NCBI GenBank assembly: GCA_016292455.1
Contig: JAEDIL010000064.1
Coordinates: 1-10,147 of the forward strand
Source of the DNA: Clostridiaceae bacterium
GTDB lineage: Bacteria; Bacillota; Clostridia; Oscillospirales; Acutalibacteraceae
Length of the DNA: 10,147 nt
Direction: 5' to 3'
A program made the position numbers and the translations under genes. This document shows positions 6,430-10,147 of the stretch, one piece after another. Below the pieces are notes generated by a model, which was given only the letters and a program-made list of their open reading frames with translations, ran no database searches and was not told the DNA's origin. The stretch's first letter is position 1, and each line of letters starts with the position of its first letter.

Positions 6430-7524
6430 GTGAAAGGGCTGTATTTTCACATTCCTTTCTGCCTTTCAAAATGCGGCTACTGCTCGTTCTATTCGTTCAG
6501 CCCGCGCGAAAAACAGAAAGACGATTATCTTTCCTCCCTTCTTTCACATATTGATGAATGGGGAGGAAAGGAAAAACTTTCGTTTAACAGCATATATTTC
6601 GGCGGCGGAACTCCGTCGGTTTTCGGCGGAGAGAGAATCTTCGCCGTTTTGCAAAAGGTTCGGGAGACTTTTGATGTTTCTTCCGACTGCGAAATTACTG
6701 TTGAGGTCAACCCCTCCTCCGCAAGCGAGGACTTGTTCGCTTTTCTTCAAAAAAGCGGCGTGAACCGCGTTTCAATGGGTGTTCAGTCCGCCGTCGAAAA
6801 AGAACGGCGAACAATCGGCAGACTTTCAGACAAAGTGCAGGTGGAAAAAGCGCTCAGCCTTTGCTGTAAATATGGAATTGAAAACGTTTCGCTTGACCTC
6901 ATGCTCGGTCTTCCGTTTCAGACTCCGGAAAGTCTTGAAGAAAGTCTTGAATTCATTCTCGGCCGCGGCTGCAAACATATCAGCACATATATGCTGAAGC
7001 TTGAAGAAGGCACTGCTCTTTACGGCAAACAGTCGCAGCTGCCTTTTCCCGATGAGGACGAGGTTTGCAGGCTTTACCTGAAAACCTGTGAAGCTCTGAA
7101 ACAAAACGGCTTTGAGCATTACGAAATCTCAAATTTTGCCCTGCCCGGCTTTCAGAGCGTGCATAACAACAAATACTGGCTTTGCGAAGAATATCTCGGA
7201 ATAGGCCCGTCTGCACATTCATTTCTGGGCGGAAAACGGTTTTACTATGAAAACGACTTTTCGGCCTTTCTCAAAGGAAGCCCGCCCGTTTCTGACGGTG
7301 ACGGTGGCGACGAGGAAGAATTCGTCATGCTTGCTCTGAGGCTTTCAAGGGGTCTTGTATTCAGTGAATATGAACAAAGATTCAAAAAAAAATATCCTGA
7401 TGAAAAATTGAAAAAAGCTGCGCAGCTCAGCCGTCACGGGCTTGTGACGTTCGGAAAGGATTCAATGAGTCTGACGGAAAACGGCTTTCTTCTTTCAAAC
7501 TCAATCATTGCAGAGCTTGCATGA
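6430..7524 (+). CDS. hemW: Radical SAM heme chaperone HemW (formerly HemN-like)
   Basis: A 364-residue radical-SAM protein. The CxxxCxxC cluster motif uses Cys11, Cys15 and Cys18 and is followed by Phe20. HemW carries Phe there, whereas true coproporphyrinogen dehydrogenase HemN has a fourth Cys. YFGGGTPS (56-63) is the SAM-binding glycine motif, and HNNKYW (245-250) followed by YLGIGPSAHSF is the HemW signature. HemW binds heme and passes it to target proteins such as respiratory enzymes. The start is GTG 6430, one base after the lepA stop, with GAGG 9 bases upstream inside lepA; the first residues MKGLYFHIPFC are typical of the family. lepA-hemW adjacency is common in Firmicutes. Reinitiation or coupling to lepA translation is likely. 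Older annotations may call it coproporphyrinogen III oxidase, which the Phe20 argues against. Confidence 0.95.
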   Translation: MKGLYFHIPFCLSKCGYCSFYSFSPREKQKDDYLSSLLSHIDEWGGKEKLSFNSIYFGGGTPSVFGGERIFAVLQKVRETFDVSSDCEITVEVNPSSASEDLFAFLQKSGVNRVSMGVQSAVEKERRTIGRLSDKVQVEKALSLCCKYGIENVSLDLMLGLPFQTPESLEESLEFILGRGCKHISTYMLKLEEGTALYGKQSQLPFPDEDEVCRLYLKTCEALKQNGFEHYEISNFALPGFQSVHNNKYWLCEEYLGIGPSAHSFLGGKRFYYENDFSAFLKGSPPVSDGDGGDEEEFVMLALRLSRGLVFSEYEQRFKKKYPDEKLKKAAQLSRHGLVTFGKDSMSLTENGFLLSNSIIAELA

Positions 7525-7564
7525 GCGCAGAACACAGCGGCTCGTGCAGCAATCAGACTACACA

Positions 7565-7570
7565 GGGAGG
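7565..7570 (+). promoter_or_regulatory. Ribosome binding site setting the patatin start
   Basis: GGGAGG lies 7 bases before ATG 7578. An in-frame ATG at 7521 overlaps the hemW stop (ATGA) but would add 19 residues, with no similar motif at ideal distance. The family's usual start just before the LVLAGGGAKG motif also favours 7578. Confidence 0.8.
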
Positions 7571-7577
7571 GAACAAA

Positions 7578-8711
7578 ATGAAACCTTTCGGTCTTGTTCT
7601 TGCCGGCGGCGGCGCAAAAGGCGCATATCAGATCGGCGCGTGGGAAGCCATGCGCGAAATCGGTGTACGCTTCAATGCAATTGCCGGCGTTTCAATCGGC
7701 TCAATCAACGGCGCACTCATTGCCGCCGACGATTACCTTTCCGCCGCGGAGATGTGGAACAATATTTCACTTGACAAGGGCATCAACATTTCTGAGCCCT
7801 TACCTGATCCGGAGAACCTTTTCAGCACCAGAAACTGGGGTGTTCTTTTCAAAGAGGTTGTCCGCAACGGCGGCTTTGACGCTTCACCGGTCAAGGACTT
7901 TGTTTCAAAATTCGTTGACGAAAAAAAGGTGCGTGCAAGCAAAATTCCTTTCGGTCTTGTCACTGTCCAGATGTCGCAGGGTGTAAACGGACTTGAACTT
8001 TTCATTGACGACATTCCTCAGGGGCAGCTTATCGACTACCTTCTCGCCTCGTCAAATATTCCGCTTGCCAACAACATAGGTCCCGAGGGCGAACGCTTTC
8101 TTGACGGCGGCGTATATGACAACACACCGGTTTCAATGCTCAAAAAACACGGCTACAACCGTCTGGTGGTTGTTGACATTGCAACAATCCGCGGAGTTAA
8201 CCACAGCCTTGACTTTCTCAATTCAAACGTGGTGTATATCAGACCGTATAACATTGATGACCTTGGCGCGTCGTTTGACTTCGGCAGCGAGAGTGTCGGC
8301 ATGCGCATGAAAATGGGCTACCTTGACGCCAAAAAAGCGTTTTCCTATCTGAGCGGAAAAATCTACTACTTCTTGCCGGAAACATTCCGTTCAATGGTCA
8401 GTCAGTTCGGTGCAGACACGGTTGTTCAGCTTGAAGAGCTTGCCTATGAACTGAAAGTTGAAAGACTTTGCGTCTACGAACAAAAGGAGTTCCTTTCGGC
8501 TGTCAGAACAGCGCTCGACAAAAAGAACGCCGAAGAAGCCGAAAGAGAAAAGGAACGCGAAAAAAGCAAAGAAAAAGAAAAGGATAAAGACAAAGAAAAG
8601 GAAAAGGCCAAGGACAGTCAGCGCAGCTCTATTGTGCGCTTCCTGTTTCACAAAAAGAGCGAAAATGATTATTCCGACGCCATCGCCCTGCTTGAAAAAA
8701 TCGGACAATAA
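7578..8711 (+). CDS. Patatin-like phospholipase with long Lys/Glu-rich C-terminal tail
   Basis: A 377-residue patatin-family lipid acyl hydrolase. The oxyanion loop GGGAKGAYQIG (10-20), the nucleophile motif GVSIGS with Ser39, and FLDGG with Asp176 give the complete Ser-Asp dyad. There is no signal peptide or membrane segment, so it is probably cytoplasmic and acts on membrane lipids or acyl esters. Residues beyond about 280 are not part of the core. About 314-350 are almost only Lys, Glu, Asp and Arg (EKEREKSKEKEKDKDKEKEK), forming a highly charged helix or flexible linker. It is followed by a short end with SSIVRFLFHKK and DYSDAIALLEKIG that could form a helix. It follows hemW by 53 bases and probably shares the lepA promoter. 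The longer frame from ATG 7521 is possible but less likely. Substrate unknown. Confidence 0.9.
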   Translation: MKPFGLVLAGGGAKGAYQIGAWEAMREIGVRFNAIAGVSIGSINGALIAADDYLSAAEMWNNISLDKGINISEPLPDPENLFSTRNWGVLFKEVVRNGGFDASPVKDFVSKFVDEKKVRASKIPFGLVTVQMSQGVNGLELFIDDIPQGQLIDYLLASSNIPLANNIGPEGERFLDGGVYDNTPVSMLKKHGYNRLVVVDIATIRGVNHSLDFLNSNVVYIRPYNIDDLGASFDFGSESVGMRMKMGYLDAKKAFSYLSGKIYYFLPETFRSMVSQFGADTVVQLEELAYELKVERLCVYEQKEFLSAVRTALDKKNAEEAEREKEREKSKEKEKDKDKEKEKAKDSQRSSIVRFLFHKKSENDYSDAIALLEKIGQ

Positions 8712-8755
8712 AAAAAACAAGCAGCTGTAATCCACGAATCCAAAGAAAAAATTTT

Positions 8756-8773
8756 TAGACCGGTTGGTATAAT
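8756..8773 (+). promoter_or_regulatory. Extended -10 promoter overlapping a TetR/NemR-like operator
   Basis: TATAAT (8768-8773) is preceded by TGG, an extended -10 element; no good -35 lies 17 bp upstream. TAGACC-GGTT-GGTATA (8756-8771) is an inverted repeat one base short of perfect and resembles operators of TetR-family repressors such as NemR (TAGACC...GGTCTA). Because the repeat covers the -10, a bound repressor would block the VOC gene. No regulator gene is in the window, so the binding protein is unknown. Confidence 0.6.
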
Positions 8774-8825
8774 AGACACATTGGATTTGCATGTACAAAC
8801 CGGAAGTTGACGGAGGTTCTAACTG

Positions 8826-9284
8826 ATGAAAATAAAAAATCCTATGCTGGTGGTAACAGATATTGATAAGTCTCTAGAATTTTATAAAAAGGTGTTTGGA
8901 CTTCATGTGATTATGGATTTTGGTGCAAATAAGACCTTGACGGGCGGATTAGCATTGCAAACACTTGAGACGTGGCAAGAATTTATCGGTACAGATGATA
9001 TTTCATTTGGAAGCAATAGTTCTGAGGTTTATTTTGAGGAAGATAATTTTGATAAATTTGCAGACAGATTGAAAAATTATGATGTGGAATACGTTCATCC
9101 TATCAAGGAACATTCATGGGGGCAGCGAGTGGTTAGAATTTATGATCCTGATAAGCATATTATTGAGATTGGTGAAAACATAAAAGTGGTTTGTCAACGC
9201 TTTTTGGATAGTGGCATGACACCAGAGCAAGTAGCAGAAAGAATGGATGTGCCAATGAAATTTGTAAATGCCTGTATGCGTTAA
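8826..9284 (+). CDS. VOC (glyoxalase/bleomycin resistance/dioxygenase) superfamily protein
   Basis: A 152-residue single-gene unit. The N-terminal half (MKIKNPMLVVTDIDKSLEFYKKVFGL) and YDPDKHIIEIGE near residues 111-122 are the paired VOC beta-alpha-beta motifs. The Glu in IIEIGE and His residues around 95-100 are candidate metal ligands. About 30 C-terminal residues extend beyond the fold, with GMTPEQVAERMDVPMKFV resembling a small helix-turn-helix. The ATG has GGAGG 9 bases upstream. Codon use differs from the neighbours: 12 of 13 Asp codons are GAT while nearby genes favour GAC, and the gene is AT-rich, pointing to horizontal transfer. Expression is probably controlled by the operator at 8756. 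Function may be detoxification of a small electrophile or antibiotic, but the reaction cannot be told from sequence. Confidence 0.87.
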   Translation: MKIKNPMLVVTDIDKSLEFYKKVFGLHVIMDFGANKTLTGGLALQTLETWQEFIGTDDISFGSNSSEVYFEEDNFDKFADRLKNYDVEYVHPIKEHSWGQRVVRIYDPDKHIIEIGENIKVVCQRFLDSGMTPEQVAERMDVPMKFVNACMR

Positions 9285-9330
9285 TTCCCGTTTTGCCGAA
9301 CAGAGAAGGCTCTCAATTTGTCGAATCAGC

Positions 9331-9376
9331 AAAAAGACTCCCGTTCACTTTTGAGTAAGTGAGCGGGAGTCTTTTT
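9331..9376. terminator. Strong bidirectional terminator after the VOC gene
   Basis: An 18-bp stem with a single T:G wobble, AAAAAGACTCCCGTTCAC (9331-9348) against GTGAGCGGGAGTCTTTTT (9359-9376), around a 10-base loop. The A/T ends allow termination in both directions. It separates the VOC gene from the secreted-protein gene. Confidence 0.93.
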
Positions 9377-9391
9377 GAAACCTTAACTAAA

Positions 9392-9405
9392 TGACATTGC
9401 TGTCA
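9392..9405. repeat. Short inverted repeat TGACA-TTGC-TGTCA
   Basis: A perfect 5-4-5 inverted repeat lies 38 bases upstream of the -35 box of the secreted-protein promoter. It could be a regulator site or chance. Confidence 0.35.
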
Positions 9406-9442
9406 ACACACATTATTTTATGAGATTGTTCATCTGCAAACA

Positions 9443-9471
9443 TTGACAATTCGCAAACATACATATAAAAT
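9443..9471 (+). promoter_or_regulatory. Promoter of the secreted-protein gene
   Basis: TTGACA (9443-9448) and TAAAAT (9466-9471) are 17 bp apart; an alternative -10, TATAAA, begins at 9464. The octamer GCAAACAT occurs twice (9436-9443 and 9453-9460), overlapping and just after the -35. The leader before the ATG at 9578 would be about 100 bases; I recognise no riboswitch in it. Confidence 0.72.
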
Positions 9472-9577
9472 GGTATTGTTGCAGAGAAATTGATTTCCTT
9501 GGCGCGTTGCGGATACATTTCCAAAAACATTCTCTTTAATGAGTTGATATAAATGAAAACAACGGAGGTTTGATCTT

Positions 9578-10147
9578 ATGAAGAAAAAAGCAACAAAAGC
9601 AATATCTGTTTTCCTGATTCTGCTCATGGCTTTCAGCAGTCTCCCTCTTTCCGGCGCTGGACTGTTTGCACTCGCAGCCGATGAGTTCAATGAAGCAGGC
9701 GATCTTCTTCCCGACGGGGAGAACGGGGAAAGCAGTACAAGTACGGATGTTACCGAGGAAAAGTCGTATGAAATATCCGCCGGCGAAACGATAACCATTG
9801 AGGTTGCCGAAGGAAAAACTACCTACATTAAGTTTGTTCCCCAAACTTCGGGTACATATATTTTCACTTCAATATCCGATACAGACACATACGGATATCT
9901 TTATAACGAGAATAAAGAAGAACTCGTCTACAACGATGACGGCGGAAACAACTCGAACTTCTATATCATGTATGACTTGGAAGCATACCGGACGTACTAT
10001 TGGGGCGCAAGGTATTTTAACCAAGATATGAGCGGCTCATTTTCAGTTTCTCTTGAAAAGAATCCGGTTGATTCAATTTCTTTCACTCCGGCAAAGCCGA
10101 TTGTTCTGACGCAGGAAATTGACGGATACTATTCTAATTATTGGATA
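9578..10147 (+). CDS. Secreted protein with PPC-like domain, N-terminal part (runs off window)
   Basis: The first 190 codons of a gene that stays open to the right edge. ATG 9578 has GGAGG at 9564-9568. Residues 1-34 form a signal peptide: MKKKATK, a hydrophobic core ISVFLILLMAF, and a likely cleavage after Ala33 or Ala34 (LFALAADE). An acidic linker rich in Glu, Ser and Thr follows (35-62). Residues 63-160 are beta-rich, with GTYIFTSISDTDTYGYLYNE and NDDGGNNSNFYIMYDLEAYRTYYWGARYF. This pattern resembles the bacterial pre-peptidase C-terminal (PPC) domain found in large extracellular proteins of gut Clostridia. From about 163, PVDSISFTPAKPIVL looks like the start of a repeated Ig-like or related unit. 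The rest, and so any catalytic domain or cell-wall anchor, is unseen; it may be an adhesin, peptidase or glycosidase. Confidence 0.8.
   Translation, partial: MKKKATKAISVFLILLMAFSSLPLSGAGLFALAADEFNEAGDLLPDGENGESSTSTDVTEEKSYEISAGETITIEVAEGKTTYIKFVPQTSGTYIFTSISDTDTYGYLYNENKEELVYNDDGGNNSNFYIMYDLEAYRTYYWGARYFNQDMSGSFSVSLEKNPVDSISFTPAKPIVLTQEIDGYYSNYWI

Noticed and set aside
8458..8730. Lys/Arg-rich frame overlapping the patatin tail
   Set aside because: It is the shifted reading of the polypurine tract that encodes the Lys/Glu tail; it has no RBS.
9285..9330. Possible remnant of an insertion sequence end after the VOC gene (TTGCCGAA/TTGTCGAA)
   Set aside because: Only an imperfect 8-base direct repeat is visible, with no matching end on the other side of the gene and no target duplication.

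Overview
The window looks like chromosomal DNA from a Gram-positive anaerobe of the class Clostridia, possibly an Oscillospiraceae/Ruminococcaceae-type gut or rumen bacterium. This rests on strong GGAGG-type ribosome binding sites, A/T-flanked intrinsic terminators, a Gram-positive (Bacillus/Clostridia type) LexA box, and the character of the proteins: a GH36-like glycosidase and a secreted protein with a PPC-like domain. The genus is inference; no rRNA or other marker is present.

Layout. Bases 1-168 hold a strong, nearly symmetrical terminator and a second hairpin at the 3' end of a minus-strand pair of genes. That pair is a cytoplasmic GH36/melibiase-like glycosidase with an extra C-terminal LamG-like module (169-2820) and, upstream of it, an alpha/beta-hydrolase of the monoacylglycerol-lipase/lysophospholipase type (2887-3819). 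A GC-rich hairpin with a T-rich tail lies between the two genes. Bases 3860-4087 are an AT-rich divergent intergenic region. At 4088-4200 there is a near-consensus plus-strand promoter followed by a Gram-positive LexA (SOS) box, driving a 76-residue protein with one membrane segment and a very basic tail (4197-4427). Two tandem hairpins close that unit, the second a clear terminator.

A new promoter (4559-4587) then starts a three-gene plus-strand operon: lepA (translation factor EF4, TTG start), hemW (radical-SAM heme chaperone, GTG start, 1 nt after the lepA stop) and a patatin-like phospholipase with a long Lys/Glu tail (7578-8711). No clear terminator follows the patatin gene. Next is a single VOC/glyoxalase-superfamily gene (8826-9284) with visibly different codon use, its own extended -10 promoter overlapping a TetR/NemR-like inverted repeat, and a strong bidirectional terminator. 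It looks like a recently acquired one-gene unit. The right edge is the start of a secreted protein (signal peptide plus a PPC-like domain) that runs off the window.

The most interesting point is the SOS-box-controlled small membrane protein. Its layout (LexA operator, strong promoter, tiny single-pass protein) is that of known SOS-induced cell-division inhibitors such as YneA and SidA, but I do not recognise the sequence as belonging to either family. The other genes are ordinary housekeeping or accessory metabolic genes, and I see no CRISPR array, rRNA, tRNA, phage or transposase gene.
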